Shown piece after piece: positions 35,341 to 45,771 of a stretch of 64,000 nucleotides of DNA; within the stretch, counting starts at the first letter, position 1; the number at the start of each line of letters is the position of its first letter. Source of the stretch: Wolbachia endosymbiont of Spodoptera picta (GTDB lineage Bacteria > Pseudomonadota > Alphaproteobacteria > Rickettsiales > Anaplasmataceae); the NCBI RefSeq assembly GCF_018141665.1, contig NZ_CP067976.1:496001-560000 (forward strand), given 5' to 3'. Under the pieces are notes generated by a model, which did no database searches, had not been told where the DNA came from, and was given only the letters and a program-made list of their open reading frames with translations. The position numbers and the translations under genes were made by a program.

Positions 35341-36513
35341 TTACTCTAAAATTTCCGAAACAACCCCAGAACCAACAGTTCTACCACCTTCTCTTATCGC
35401 AAAACGCAATCCTTTATCCATTGCTATTGGTACTTGCAACTCCACTTCTATACTTACATTGTCCCCTGGCATTACCATCTCCTTTCCATCTAGCAATTTT
35501 ATGCTCCCAGTTACATCCGTTGTCCTTAAATAAAACTGTGGCTGATAATTTCCAAAAAATGGTGTATGCCTTCCTCCTTCTTCTTTCTTCAATATATACA
35601 CCTCCGCATTAAATTTCTTATGCGGGGTTATTGTCCCTGGTTTTGCCAGTACTTGCCCTCTCTCCACTTCTTCTCTCTTTGTTCCTCTTAGTAGTATTCC
35701 TACATTGAGTCCTGCACTTCCCTTATCTAGCAACTTCTTAAACATCTCAACACCAGTACATATCGTCTTTTGCGTCCCTTTCAGACCTATTATCTCTATC
35801 TCGTCCCCTGTCTTTATCTCCCCCTTCTCTATTCTTCCTGTTACTACCGTCCCTCGGCCCGATATTGAAAATACATCTTCTATTGGCAACAAAAACGGCA
35901 AATCTATAGGCCTTGGAGGTACTGCCACATACTCATCTAACTTCTCCATCAATTTATCTATTGATTTCTTTCCATACTCACTACTATCATCCTCTAATGC
36001 TTTTAACGCAGACCCAACTATCATAGGCACTTCATCACCTGGAAATCCATACTTACTCAGCAACTCTCTCACTTCCATTTCTACCAAATCTATCATATCA
36101 GCATCAGCAACATCAGCTTTATTTATATATACCACGATATATCCAACACCCACCTGTTTTGCCAGCAATATATGCTCTCTCGTTTGTGGCATCGGCCCAT
36201 CAACCCCTGACACTACCAATATCGCTGCATCCATCTGTGCTGCACCTACTATCATATTCTTTACATAATCAGCATGTCCAGGGCAATCAACGTGTGCATA
36301 GTGTCTCTTTTCTGTTTGATATTCAACATGCGCTGTTGCTATTGTTATACCTCTCTTTCTCTCTTCTGGCGCTTTATCTATTTGATCATATGCTACAAAA
36401 TTACCATAATGCTTTGTTATCGCCGCTGTTAACGTTGTCTTCCCATGATCCACATGTCCTATCGTTCCCACGTTTACATGCGGCTTTCCAAATGCTTCTA
36501 CTATCGCTGTCAT
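35341..36513 (-). CDS. tuf: Elongation factor Tu
   Basis: EF-Tu delivers aminoacyl-tRNA to the ribosome. The 390-residue protein has the G1 loop [55 protein letters not shown] and [10 protein letters not shown], and ends with [18 protein letters not shown]. Only one tuf is present here. Its codon use is less AT-biased and more repetitive than that of its neighbours, which produces long antisense open frames without meaning. Confidence 0.98.
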   Translation of the reverse strand: MTAIVEAFGKPHVNVGTIGHVDHGKTTLTAAITKHYGNFVAYDQIDKAPEERKRGITIATAHVEYQTEKRHYAHVDCPGHADYVKNMIVGAAQMDAAILVVSGVDGPMPQTREHILLAKQVGVGYIVVYINKADVADADMIDLVEMEVRELLSKYGFPGDEVPMIVGSALKALEDDSSEYGKKSIDKLMEKLDEYVAVPPRPIDLPFLLPIEDVFSISGRGTVVTGRIEKGEIKTGDEIEIIGLKGTQKTICTGVEMFKKLLDKGSAGLNVGILLRGTKREEVERGQVLAKPGTITPHKKFNAEVYILKKEEGGRHTPFFGNYQPQFYLRTTDVTGSIKLLDGKEMVMPGDNVSIEVELQVPIAMDKGLRFAIREGGRTVGSGVVSEILE

Positions 36514-36525
36514 AATTACTAACCT

Positions 36526-38601
36526 TTAATTATACTTTAACTTTAACTCATCAACCACATATTGTGGCACTTGTTCATAACAAGAAAAATGCATACTATA
36601 CTGAGCTCTTCCCTGAGATATAGAACGCAAAACATTTATATAACCAAACATATTGGCAAGAGGAACCGAAGCAGTAATTATTTTGCTATTATTACCTAAA
36701 TCCAGCATATCAACAACACTGCCTCTTCTACTATTTATATCACCCATAACATCACCCATATATTCTTCAGGAGTAATGATTTCCACTTTCATTATAGGTT
36801 CTAGCATTTTTGGACCAGCTTTATTTGCCATTTCCTTAAAAGCACCTTTAGCAGCAAGTTCAAAAGCCAAAGGACTAGAATCAACATCATGAAAAGCACC
36901 ATCAAGAAGAGTAGCCTTAAAATCAATCAATGGAAAGCCAGAAATTATACCACCTTCTTTTATCAACTCTAAGCCATTTTGCACTCCAGGTATATACTCT
37001 TTTGGAATAGCACCGCCTACAATTTTACTTTCAAACTGAAAGCCAAAACCAGGCTCAAGAGGTTCGAATTTTATTTTAACTTTAGCAAACTGACCAGCAC
37101 CACCTGATTGTTTTTTATGAGTATAATCAATTTCAACAGATTTAGTGATAGTTTCACGATATGCAACTTGAGGCGCACCAACGTTAGCTTCAACATTAAA
37201 CTCGCGCTTCATTCTATCAATAATAATCTCAAGATGCAGCTCACCCATACCTTTCAATATAGTCTGCCCACTCTCCGCATTTACTGACATCCTTAAAGAA
37301 GGATCTTCTGCAACCAATCTATTCAAAGCAACACCTAATTTTTCCTGATCTGAGGTAGTTTTCGGTTCTATAGCAGTTTCAATAACAGGATCAGGAAATT
37401 CCATACGCTCTAATAGTATAGGAAAATCAGATGAACATAAAGTATCACCAGTAATTGTTTTCTTTAATCCAACTAAGGCAACTATATCGCCAACTTTAGC
37501 TTCGTTTATATCTTCTCTGTTATTTGCATGCATAAGCAACATTCTACCAATTCCTTCAGTCTCATTCTTTCCAGCATTTAACACAGCAGATTTAGATTTT
37601 AACTTACCAGAATAAATACGAATAAACGTCAAGCTACCTACAAATTTATCCGTCATCACTTTAAACGCAAGAGCAACGAATTTCTCTTTTTCTGAAGGTT
37701 TGATCTCAATTTTCTTTTCTGAATCTTTAGGATCAGTTCCAATAATTACATCAATATCAATAGGAGAGGGTAAAAAATCAACCACACCATCTAAAAGTGA
37801 TTGCACGCCTTTGTTTTTAAAAGCTGACCCACATAATACAGGGACAAATTTTCTTTTAATGGTCCCATTTCTCACACACTTTTTCAATAAATCAATTGGC
37901 AGATCGTTAGATTCAAAGTAAGTATTTATCGCCTCATCATCCATTTCAGCTGCAGCATCTAATAAAAGATTTCGATACTCTTGAGCCTTATCAAGCAAAT
38001 CGGAAGGAATATCTTCATAAGAAAATTTAGCGCCTAATGTTTCTTCTTGCCATATAATAGCTTTCATAGAAATAAGATCGATTATGCCTTTAAAATCTTT
38101 CTCACTTCCTATTGGCAACTGAATAACTAAAGGTGATGCGCCAAGCTTTGTTTTTATCATATCGACACATCGATAAAAATTTGCCCCGATTCTATCCATT
38201 TTATTAACAAAGCAGATACGAGGAACGGTATATTTATCAGCTTGACGCCAAACTGTCTCAGACTGAGGCTCAACTCCAGCAACTCCATCAAATACAGCAA
38301 CTGCACCATCCAAAACCCTCAAAGATCTCTCAACCTCAATAGTGAAATCAACATGACCAGGAGTATCTATTATATTAATCCTATGATCATTCCAAAAACA
38401 TGTTGTTGCAGCAGAGGTAATTGTAATGCCACGCTCCTTCTCTTGCTCCATCCAATCCATAGAAGCCGCACCATCGTGCACTTCACCAATCCTATTTTGT
38501 TTACCAGTATAAAATAAAATACGCTCTGTTGTGGTGGTCTTGCCAGCATCTATATGAGCCATTATTCCTATATTTCTATACCTAGATATTAAAACTTCCA
38601 T
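36526..38601 (-). CDS. fusA: Elongation factor G
   Basis: EF-G drives translocation. The 691-residue protein has all G motifs ([67 protein letters not shown]), domain [22 protein letters not shown], and the domain IV-V end with [13 protein letters not shown] and [20 protein letters not shown]. It is in str operon order between rpsG and tuf. Confidence 0.98.
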   Translation of the reverse strand: MEVLISRYRNIGIMAHIDAGKTTTTERILFYTGKQNRIGEVHDGAASMDWMEQEKERGITITSAATTCFWNDHRINIIDTPGHVDFTIEVERSLRVLDGAVAVFDGVAGVEPQSETVWRQADKYTVPRICFVNKMDRIGANFYRCVDMIKTKLGASPLVIQLPIGSEKDFKGIIDLISMKAIIWQEETLGAKFSYEDIPSDLLDKAQEYRNLLLDAAAEMDDEAINTYFESNDLPIDLLKKCVRNGTIKRKFVPVLCGSAFKNKGVQSLLDGVVDFLPSPIDIDVIIGTDPKDSEKKIEIKPSEKEKFVALAFKVMTDKFVGSLTFIRIYSGKLKSKSAVLNAGKNETEGIGRMLLMHANNREDINEAKVGDIVALVGLKKTITGDTLCSSDFPILLERMEFPDPVIETAIEPKTTSDQEKLGVALNRLVAEDPSLRMSVNAESGQTILKGMGELHLEIIIDRMKREFNVEANVGAPQVAYRETITKSVEIDYTHKKQSGGAGQFAKVKIKFEPLEPGFGFQFESKIVGGAIPKEYIPGVQNGLELIKEGGIISGFPLIDFKATLLDGAFHDVDSSPLAFELAAKGAFKEMANKAGPKMLEPIMKVEIITPEEYMGDVMGDINSRRGSVVDMLDLGNNSKIITASVPLANMFGYINVLRSISQGRAQYSMHFSCYEQVPQYVVDELKLKYN

Positions 38602-38622
38602 ACCACAATCAATCAGCTAATA

Positions 38623-39099
38623 TTAAAAACGAAGATGAGAAAATGCCTTATTAGCTTCAGCCATTTTATACTTTTCTTCACACATCTTAAATGCACCACC
38701 ACATTTATTATAAGCATCTAATATTTCAGACTGCAAACAATAAATAGTAGTTCTACCGCTCTTTTTTCGAGCAGCAGAAGTTGCTCTAGCAATCCACCTT
38801 AATGCCAAAGAAATTGCTCTATCTTGACGAATTTCAACAGGGACTTGATAAGTTGCACCACCAATACGCCGAGAGCGTACTTCTATAGAAGGGGTAACAT
38901 TTTCTACTGCTGTTTCAAAAATTGATAAGGCATCTTTGCCTATTTTCTTTTCAGCTAAGGACAAAGCACTATAAGCAATCTTTTCTGCAATAGATTTTTT
39001 ACCACATTTCATAATTATATTAATAAAACGCATAAGCAAGACACTACCATAACGAGAGTCAGGGCTTGTTCTTTTTTTTGCTTTATTACGACGTGCCAT
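38623..39099 (-). CDS. rpsG: 30S ribosomal protein S7
   Basis: S7 nucleates assembly of the 30S head. The 158-residue protein has the family blocks [40 protein letters not shown] and [17 protein letters not shown]. It starts 5 nt after rpsL and is followed by fusA. Confidence 0.97.
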   Translation of the reverse strand: MARRNKAKKRTSPDSRYGSVLLMRFINIIMKCGKKSIAEKIAYSALSLAEKKIGKDALSIFETAVENVTPSIEVRSRRIGGATYQVPVEIRQDRAISLALRWIARATSAARKKSGRTTIYCLQSEILDAYNKCGGAFKMCEEKYKMAEANKAFSHLRF

Positions 39100-39104
39100 A
39101 AATT

Positions 39105-39479
39105 TTAACCAGATTTCTTTACACCATATTTTGAACGAGCTTTCTTTCGATTTTGCACACCACGCAGATCAAGAGCACCTCTTATTATGTGATAACGTAC
39201 ACCCGGCAAATCCTTAACTCGCCCACCACGTATTAAAACAACGGAATGCTCTTGTAAATTATGACCTTCGCCAGGTATATAAGCCGTCACTTCACCGTAT
39301 CCACTAATCTTTACTCTAGCTACCTTACGTAGTGCTGAATTAGGCTTTCTAGGAGTTGTAGTATATACCTTAGTGCAAACACCCCTTCTTTGAGGATTGC
39401 ATTTTCCCAAAGCTGGCACCTTCTTCTTGCGAGTTAACCCTGATCTACCTTTACATATTAATTGATTTATCGTAGGCAT
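39105..39479 (-). CDS. rpsL: 30S ribosomal protein S12
   Basis: S12 lines the decoding centre. The 124-residue protein has [51 protein letters not shown] and [15 protein letters not shown]. The residue equivalent to E. coli Lys43 (TPKKPNS) is Arg44 here (TPRKPNS, codon AGA). In E. coli, Lys to Arg at this site gives streptomycin resistance. It is first in the cluster, with a promoter directly upstream. Confidence 0.98.
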   Translation of the reverse strand: MPTINQLICKGRSGLTRKKKVPALGKCNPQRRGVCTKVYTTTPRKPNSALRKVARVKISGYGEVTAYIPGEGHNLQEHSVVLIRGGRVKDLPGVRYHIIRGALDLRGVQNRKKARSKYGVKKSG

Positions 39480-39518
39480 ATACTGTAAATTTAAAACTCT
39501 GAAAATAACTAAGTCTTA

Positions 39519-39547
39519 GTTATAAAATAATAAACCTCAATAGTCAA
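39519..39547 (-). promoter_or_regulatory. Sigma70-type promoter of the rpsL-rpsG-fusA-tuf cluster
   Basis: On the minus strand, TTGACT (39547-39542) and TATAAC (39524-39519) are separated by exactly 17 nt, with five of six matches to each consensus box. The predicted start, near 39512, lies about 33 nt upstream of the rpsL ATG. Confidence 0.75.
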
Positions 39548-39552
39548 TATAA

Positions 39553-39912
39553 AAATAAACATTACTACTCTAATAATCTCAGCCTAATTGCTTTGAAAGC
39601 TACCGATAATTATATGCTAAAGCGCATATTGGTTTTAATATTAAGAAATTATCACTTGCTGTGGTCGAATTAATATAGATATGGAACAAGTAATATACTG
39701 TGATAGCTATCAAAGAATATGCAGAAAATAATCCTTATAATAGAGCCAAGAGCTTCTAACATTAATGCAAAAATACTAACCGAATTACCAGTAAAGCCAG
39801 ATGATTTTTACAATCCTACTCTTGACACTTAGATTTAATGCAGCTACCCTAAGTTCAAAATTCTATACTCAATTTTGCTGTTCTTGTATACAAGGAACAC
39901 GTTTTTAGAATA
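39553..39912. other. Non-coding stretch upstream of rpsL and prmC with a 37-codon orphan frame
   Basis: No gene is recognised. A plus-strand frame at 39719-39832 (starting MQKIILIIEPRASNINAKIL, ending at TAG) has a gene-like composition but only 37 codons and no visible ribosome binding site, so it may be the 5' stub of a lost gene. Confidence 0.4.
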
Positions 39913-40764
39913 ATGAAAACAATCAGCGCTTTAATTAAAGAAGGGTCAAAGCTACTATCATCACATAGAATTGAATCACCACATTTGGATTGTGAAATCA
40001 TCATGCAGTACGTACTTGGAGTAGAAAGATCATTCACAATCATGAATCACACCAATCAGGTACCAAGAAACAAAGAACTTCTATTCTGGAAATTAACAAA
40101 AAAAAGAGCAGAAAGATATCCAATATCGCAAATAATAGGTAATCGTGAATTCTGGAGTAAAAATTTTATAGTTAACCAACATGTTCTAGATCCAAGACCA
40201 GATAGTGAAACAGTAATTTCAACAGTGTTAAAATATTACCAAAATAAGAAGCAAAAAATAAAAATTGCAGATTTTGGCACAGGCACAGGCTGTTTGTTGA
40301 TCTCCATACTTAGTGAGTATGAATATGCTATTGGAGTTGGTTTTGAAAAAAGCCTGGAAGCATACAAAATTACCTGCCAGAACACAAAGAAACATAATCT
40401 TCTCAACAGAGCTAAAATATTTCCAAATTCGTGGACAGAATGTAGAGATTTATTTGATCTCATAATAAGCAATCCTCCATATATCAAAAGAAGTAAGTTA
40501 AAAGATCTGCAAGCTGAAGTACAAAAAGAGCCAAGAATTGCTCTTGATGGTGGTATCGATGGATTGAGCTGTTACCTGAGTATTTTTCCAATATTGAAAA
40601 AGTGCCTTAAAAAAGATGGGTTTGCGATACTGGAAATAGGCGAAGATCAAAGCAATATTGACAAAATAATACCCTTATATGGACTGGCTTTTCAGGAATA
40701 CGTATACGACTTGGCTGGAATGAAAAGATGCATTGTTGTAAAGCAAGATAAAGAACATGACTAG
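39913..40764 (+). CDS. prmC: Release factor glutamine methyltransferase
   Basis: PrmC methylates the glutamine of the GGQ motif in RF1 and RF2. The 283-residue protein has the N-terminal helical domain (SALIKEGSKLLSSHRIESPH), the linker RYPISQIIGNREFWSKNFIV, the SAM motif IADFGTGTGCLLISIL, and the catalytic NPPY in LIISNPPYIKRS, then EPRIALDGGIDGLSCY. Length matches the family. The gene is downstream of the 39.5-39.9 kb non-coding stretch and followed by an IS remnant. Confidence 0.95.
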   Translation: MKTISALIKEGSKLLSSHRIESPHLDCEIIMQYVLGVERSFTIMNHTNQVPRNKELLFWKLTKKRAERYPISQIIGNREFWSKNFIVNQHVLDPRPDSETVISTVLKYYQNKKQKIKIADFGTGTGCLLISILSEYEYAIGVGFEKSLEAYKITCQNTKKHNLLNRAKIFPNSWTECRDLFDLIISNPPYIKRSKLKDLQAEVQKEPRIALDGGIDGLSCYLSIFPILKKCLKKDGFAILEIGEDQSNIDKIIPLYGLAFQEYVYDLAGMKRCIVVKQDKEHD

Positions 40765-40780
40765 TAGAACGCTAGCTTTC

Positions 40781-41215
40781 TAAGAACCTGTTCATAATCT
40801 CAAGAAAGGCATAAAGTAAGAAATAGAGTGTATAAATTAGGATATATGAGGAGTGTATACCCAAGTGACATAAGTCGAGAGAAGTTTGAGATTATTTCAC
40901 CAGATCTGGAGTCTTGTGGAAAAAACAAAACCAAGAAAACTTGATTTGTATGATATATTTTGCGGAGTATTGTACACCCTAAAAAGTGGTTATCAATGGA
41001 GGATGCTACCAAAAGAGTTTCCAAGACGGCGCAATTGTTATGATTATTTCAAAAATGGAGTGAAAAAGTAAAAGGAAAGAAAAAACCAGCTTTTGCATAA
41101 TTGACGCTCAGAGTGTAAAGAACGCAGACACTGATGAAGAAAAAGGCTATGACTCTGGTAAAAAAATCTCAGGAATAAAACGCCATATCGCACAAGATAT
41201 AGATGTTTGCTATTT
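40781..41215 (+). pseudogene. IS5-family transposase remnant with left terminal repeat
   Basis: The left end TAAGAACCTGTTCATAATCT (40781-40800) matches the end of the remnant at 12147. Broken plus-strand frames then give MRSVYPSDISREKFEII (from about 40847), LYDIFCGVLYTLKSGYQWRM with LPKEFPRRRNCYDYF, and a DDE block CIIDAQSVKNADTDEEKGYD followed by KRHIAQDI. Frames change at least twice and the C-terminal half is missing, so it cannot be active. The rest of the stretch to 41404 holds no gene; an AAGGAG placed before a two-codon ATG frame lies near 41355. Confidence 0.78.
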
Positions 41216-41404
41216 ATTCTTAAGCTTATTTAAATAGCATTTTACTTTTTTTAGTATGTAGAGATTTTCTAGGAATTATTCTATTGAATTCTATGATATT
41301 ATTTTTTGTAACATTGTTATACATACCATAAGAGTGAACTGACGAAATTTCTAAAGGAGTTTTATGGCTTAGCTACATGATACTGACACTCAAGTAAATT
41401 TTCA

Positions 41405-42004
41405 TCAATGACGCAATTTGCTATGTCTATATCTCACATAGCTTACAACTTGCTTTACTCCTTTTACTTTTCTTGCAATTGCTATTACAGCTTTTAATTC
41501 CGCCTTATTTTGAGCTATACCCATCAAATAAACGACTCTATCAACTGTATTAACGCTATAATTAATTGATTTAATATTTCTTTTTCCCAGAAGCCTCGTG
41601 CTTATCTCTGCTGTTATCATACCATCCACAGTAACATCTAGCATAGAAGACATTTTAATTGGTGTAACTCTTATTTCATTTATCACTTCTTTAATCTCTT
41701 TTTGCTGCCAAGCTATTTTCTCTGCCGTGAGTTGCTTTTCATGATTATCAACATTTCCAATGAGTAATACTCTTCCTTCACTCACTTTAACTTTTATAGA
41801 TGAGAATAGTCCGTGTTTTAAGAGTCCCTTATTGATTCTTATTACTATAGTTGTATCATCAATAATGTTTCCCAAGGATTTATCTTGCATTGTTATTGCT
41901 GTAGCCGCTGCAGTTGCTGTTACCACTATACCACTCACAAGAGTCGTACAGCCACTCTGTGTAATCAGAAAAATTGCGAGTAAGAAGCTTGCTATTAATC
42001 TCAT
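41405..42004 (-). CDS. BON-domain outer-membrane lipoprotein (DolP/YraP-like)
   Basis: The 199-residue protein begins with a lipoprotein signal (MRLIASFLLAIFLITQSGCT, acceptor Cys19, with a non-ideal lipobox). Two BON domains follow: TTIVIRINKGLLKHGLFSSI with RVLLIGNVDNHEKQLTAEK, and GMITAEISTRLLGKRNIKS with RVVYLMGIAQNKAELKAV. BON domains bind phospholipid, and E. coli DolP with the same layout supports outer-membrane integrity. It stands alone between an IS remnant and tRNA-Leu. Confidence 0.85.
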   Translation of the reverse strand: MRLIASFLLAIFLITQSGCTTLVSGIVVTATAAATAITMQDKSLGNIIDDTTIVIRINKGLLKHGLFSSIKVKVSEGRVLLIGNVDNHEKQLTAEKIAWQQKEIKEVINEIRVTPIKMSSMLDVTVDGMITAEISTRLLGKRNIKSINYSVNTVDRVVYLMGIAQNKAELKAVIAIARKVKGVKQVVSYVRYRHSKLRH

Positions 42005-42260
42005 TATTAATCTCCAGAGTTTAGAGCTTTAATTAAAGAATATTAATAAGCTTTTTTTATTGTGTAAATACTATAAATTGAATAAGCCTTGAATATTTCT
42101 AAGACAGTACTTATCTTAATAATGTTAGTTAAAGTAATTCAGGCTTAGATTCATAGTGGAGTTAACCAGTATTATAAGTTCAGTCTGTAGTATTAAAATC
42201 TAATCTTTAAATTGCATAAGATGACAGAAGCGGTTATCTATAAGTTAATGAAGGGTTCTT

Positions 42261-42342
42261 GCGGATATGGCGAAATTGGTAGACGCGCCAGGTTTAGGTC
42301 CTGGTGAGCTTGCTCGTGGGGGTTCAAGTCCCTCTATCCGCA
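42261..42342 (+). tRNA. tRNA-Leu (anticodon TAG)
   Basis: This is a class II tRNA of 82 nt: acceptor GCGGATA/TATCCGC, D-arm with AATTGGTAGACGC, anticodon stem CCAGG/CCTGG around TTTAGGT, a variable arm (TGAGCTTGCTCG), and T-arm GGGGGTTCAAGTCCCTC. Anticodon TAG decodes CUA and relatives. Discriminator base is A. Confidence 0.97.
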
Positions 42343-42407
42343 CTTAAAATCATGTAACTCAGGTTTTAAGAGAAAATTTATAATTACTAAGTACACTTTT
42401 GTTTGTA

Positions 42408-42420
42408 TAAGAACCTGTTC
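42408..42420. repeat. Possible orphan IS5-type terminal repeat
   Basis: TAAGAACCTGTTC matches the first 13 nt of the IS5-type ends at 12147 and 40781, then diverges. No transposase sequence adjoins it. It lies between tRNA-Leu and tig and may be a footprint or chance. Confidence 0.3.
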
Positions 42421-42497
42421 TTAAGGATTGTATTTAACTTAAATTCTGGTAAAATGGCTTTATTAAAACATAAATAAAATATTGATAACAGGTTGTA

Positions 42498-43841
42498 ATG
42501 TCTAGTAATATAACTCAAAATGCAGTCGAAGCAGATACATTAAGTAATATATATACCTATAAGGAACTTAGTGTAGATAAACTAAAGTATGAGTATGAAA
42601 TCACAGTTAGTAGTGATTATATAGAACAAAAGATAAACTCTAGATTACAAGAAATAGCGAAGGATGCAAAACTGCCTGGATTTAGATCTGGAAAGATGCC
42701 TTACGATCTTGTTGTTACAAATTATAAAAACGAAGCTTTGGAATATGTGATAAAAGATACGATTGACTATTGCTCAAGTGATTTAATGAAAAAAATCGAA
42801 GTTAAGTCTCACATCCATCCTAAGGTTGATATTATGTCATTACCAAACCTGGATAAAAAGGATGAAAAAGGCGACTTTCTGTACAAATTATCTTTTGAAT
42901 CGATGCCAAAAGTGCCAGTAATAGATCTTGATAAAATAAATTTGAAGAAAGTTAAGGCAAAAATCAAAGAAGGAGACATAAAAGAATTTATTGATTCTAT
43001 AAAAACAAAATTTCCTAACCTTGTCTCTGTTAATGATGCTTCTTATCAAGCAAAAAACGAGGATAAACTGATAATTGACTTTGAAGGGCGAATTAGAAAT
43101 AAGCTCTTTCAAGGTGGAAGTGGCAAAAATTTTACTGTTAATTTAGGATCTGGAACATTTATAAATGGTTTTGAAGATCAATTAATTGGCATGAAAAAAG
43201 GGGAAACAAAAAGCTTTAAGTTGAGATTTCCTGAAGATTATCAGGTAATTTCCCTTGCGGGGCAGGAGGCTGCTTTTTCTGTTCGAGTTAATGATATTCA
43301 GATTGCCAAAGATTTGCAAAGTGATAATGAAATAGCTAGGAGAATTGGTTTTGAAGATCATTCTTCGCTAATAAATCATGTAAAAGAAGTAATTGATAAT
43401 CAGTGTAAAGAAATGGGAGATCTCTTAATTAAGAAAGAGCTATTTGATTGTTTGGATGCTAGTTATAGTTTTGATTTGCCTATAGAAGTAGTAAAACAGG
43501 AACAGCAGAGAGTGGAAAGAGAGTTGAATGCTAAAGATGATTCTTGTAAAGAAGCTGAAAGACGCGTAAAGCTTGCAATGCTATTTATGGAGTTCAGTAA
43601 AGAACATGAAATATCATTAACTCAAAGTGATATTATGAATGTTATTGTAAATCAATATGTCAGTAAAGATGTATCATTTGACAGAGTATTTAAACATTTT
43701 AAATCAGACGGACAATTTCAGGAATTAGTTAGAGGGCAAGCGCTTGAGTATAAAGTGACAGATTATATGATAGAAAAAGCTAGTAAAGAAGAACAGATTG
43801 TTTCTGTGAAAGAATTAAAGGAATTATTTGATAATATTTGA
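42498..43841 (+). CDS. tig: Trigger factor (ribosome-associated chaperone/prolyl isomerase)
   Basis: Trigger factor shields nascent chains at the ribosome exit. The 447-residue protein has an N-terminal ribosome-binding domain with the signature region [18 protein letters not shown], a central FKBP-type domain ([39 protein letters not shown]), and a long helical C-terminal arm. An N-terminal extension of about 20 residues precedes the usual start. It leads the tig-clpP-clpX-lon operon. Confidence 0.95.
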   Translation: MSSNITQNAVEADTLSNIYTYKELSVDKLKYEYEITVSSDYIEQKINSRLQEIAKDAKLPGFRSGKMPYDLVVTNYKNEALEYVIKDTIDYCSSDLMKKIEVKSHIHPKVDIMSLPNLDKKDEKGDFLYKLSFESMPKVPVIDLDKINLKKVKAKIKEGDIKEFIDSIKTKFPNLVSVNDASYQAKNEDKLIIDFEGRIRNKLFQGGSGKNFTVNLGSGTFINGFEDQLIGMKKGETKSFKLRFPEDYQVISLAGQEAAFSVRVNDIQIAKDLQSDNEIARRIGFEDHSSLINHVKEVIDNQCKEMGDLLIKKELFDCLDASYSFDLPIEVVKQEQQRVERELNAKDDSCKEAERRVKLAMLFMEFSKEHEISLTQSDIMNVIVNQYVSKDVSFDRVFKHFKSDGQFQELVRGQALEYKVTDYMIEKASKEEQIVSVKELKELFDNI

Positions 43842-43852
43842 TAGGAAAAGGT

Positions 43853-44479
43853 ATGACTCTTATACCAATTGTAGTTGAACAAACTAGTCGCGGTGAGCGG
43901 GCTTATGACATATATTCAAGGCTAGTAAAAGAAAGAATAATTTTCGTAACTGGCCCTATTGAAGACAACATGGCCAGCGTAATAGTAGCACAGCTTTTAT
44001 TTTTAGAATCGGAAAATCCCGATAAAGACATTTGTATGTATATTAACTCACCAGGTGGTGTTGTAACTGCTGGTTTGTCGATCTACGATACAATGCAGTA
44101 TATAAATCCAGACGTTTCAACTTTGTGTATAGGTCAAGCTGCATCTATGGGTTCTTTGTTGCTTACAGCTGGTGCAGAGGGTAAACGTTACTCGCTACCT
44201 CATTCAAGAATTATGATACATCAGCCATCTGGTGGTTATCATGGGCAAGCAACTGATATAGAAATACATGCTAATGAAATTTTGCGAGTTAAGAAAAAAT
44301 TAAATCAAATTTATGAAAAACATACTGGAAATTCACTAAAGAAAATTGAAGAAATGATGGAAAGAGATAAATTCATGGATCCTGAAGAAGCAATGAAAAC
44401 TGGCTTAATTGACAGAGTAATAGCTGAGCGTAAAGATATGAAGATTGAAAATATTAAAGTTAAACAAAAGGTAGTTTAA
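43853..44479 (+). CDS. clpP: ATP-dependent Clp protease proteolytic subunit
   Basis: ClpP forms the proteolytic chamber used by ClpX. The protein (208 residues from ATG 43853) starts [20 protein letters not shown]. The catalytic residues lie in [16 protein letters not shown] (Ser) and [10 protein letters not shown] (His), and the Asp near [13 protein letters not shown] and DRDKFMDP. A TTG at 43838 opens the frame earlier, but the ATG has AGGAAAAG upstream and fits relatives. It overlaps clpX by one base (TAATG). Confidence 0.97.
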   Translation: MTLIPIVVEQTSRGERAYDIYSRLVKERIIFVTGPIEDNMASVIVAQLLFLESENPDKDICMYINSPGGVVTAGLSIYDTMQYINPDVSTLCIGQAASMGSLLLTAGAEGKRYSLPHSRIMIHQPSGGYHGQATDIEIHANEILRVKKKLNQIYEKHTGNSLKKIEEMMERDKFMDPEEAMKTGLIDRVIAERKDMKIENIKVKQKVV

Positions 44480-45756
44480 TGGATAACAATAATGATTTAC
44501 ACTACTGTTCTTTTTGTAACAAGGCACAAAACGAAGTAGATAAATTGATTACTAACTCTTCAGATGGTTTAAAGGTGTTCATTTGTAATGAATGCATAGA
44601 GTTATCCCATAAAGCAATAAGTCAAAAGAAAGAGAGAGCTTTTAATTCAGATCATATATCTGATATGAAGCTATTACTAAAGAAACCTGAAGATATAAAA
44701 AATTTTCTTAGTAAGCATGTTGTAGGTCAGGAACATGCGCAACACGTTTTATCTGTGGCTATGTATAACCATTGTCAATCCATGGTGCAACTTCATTCTA
44801 TAAGTGATATTGAAATTGAGAAGTCAAATATAATGCTTATTGGCCCTACTGGTTCTGGTAAGACTTTGCTAGCAAAAACACTTGCTAAAGTTTCAGATGT
44901 GCCATTTGCTATGGCCGATGCGACAACTTTGACTGAGGCAGGTTATGTAGGTGATGATGTAGAAAGCGTGTTGTCACGTCTATTACAAGCTGCAAATTAT
45001 GATGTTGCAAAGGCACAGCATGGTATAGTGTTTATCGATGAAATAGACAAGATCACAAGAAAGTCTGAAAGCGCTTCAATAACCCGTGATGTTTCAGGTG
45101 AAGGGGTCCAACAAGCTCTACTAAAAATCATGGAAGGTACGGTTGCTTATGTTCCTCCACAAGGAGGGCGAAAACACCCGCAACAAGAGTTTATACAAGT
45201 AGACACTAGTAACATACTATTTATTTGTGGAGGAGCTTTTGAAGGCCTAAATAAAATTATTGAGGCAAGAAAAAAGGGAACATCAGTTGGCTTTGGAGCG
45301 GATATAAGTCAGTCTAAAGCACAAAAGAAAAAAAATGCTTTACGCGATGCTCAACCTGAGGACTTAATCAAATTCGGTTTGATACCCGAATTTGTAGGAC
45401 GGGTTCCAATAACTGCCGTTCTAGATGAGCTTGATCACGAGGATTTAATACATGTGTTGACAGAGCCAAGAAATGCGCTAGTAAAACAATATAAAGCATT
45501 GCTTGCATTTAGTAAAGTAAACCTTGAGTTTTCAGATGAAGCAATATCAGCTATTGCTAAAAAAGCTATAAGCTATAAAACAGGTGCAAGGATGTTACGT
45601 GCTATCTTAGAGTCACTTTTGCTTGATGTTATGTATATATCCGGCAACGGAGGTTTTGAAGGTAGCACTATAACGGTTACTAAGAAAATGGTAGAATTAG
45701 GCAAAGCGACGATTAATCATAATAATAAGGGTAGTGTTATAACGGTTAATGATTAA
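44479..45756 (+). CDS. clpX: ATP-dependent Clp protease ATP-binding subunit ClpX
   Basis: ClpX unfolds substrates for ClpP. The 425-residue protein has the zinc domain [15 protein letters not shown] ... FICNECIEL, Walker [37 protein letters not shown], Walker [12 protein letters not shown], and sensor motifs in [12 protein letters not shown] and [10 protein letters not shown]. In Caulobacter ClpXP degrades CtrA; ctrA lies later in this window. The start codon overlaps the clpP stop. Confidence 0.98.
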   Translation: MDNNNDLHYCSFCNKAQNEVDKLITNSSDGLKVFICNECIELSHKAISQKKERAFNSDHISDMKLLLKKPEDIKNFLSKHVVGQEHAQHVLSVAMYNHCQSMVQLHSISDIEIEKSNIMLIGPTGSGKTLLAKTLAKVSDVPFAMADATTLTEAGYVGDDVESVLSRLLQAANYDVAKAQHGIVFIDEIDKITRKSESASITRDVSGEGVQQALLKIMEGTVAYVPPQGGRKHPQQEFIQVDTSNILFICGGAFEGLNKIIEARKKGTSVGFGADISQSKAQKKKNALRDAQPEDLIKFGLIPEFVGRVPITAVLDELDHEDLIHVLTEPRNALVKQYKALLAFSKVNLEFSDEAISAIAKKAISYKTGARMLRAILESLLLDVMYISGNGGFEGSTITVTKKMVELGKATINHNNKGSVITVND

Positions 45757-45771
45757 TTTGAGGCATATATT

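Noticed and set aside
35271..36515. Long plus-strand frames over tuf
   Set aside because: They are antisense to EF-Tu and arise from its codon bias; no domain is recognisable.
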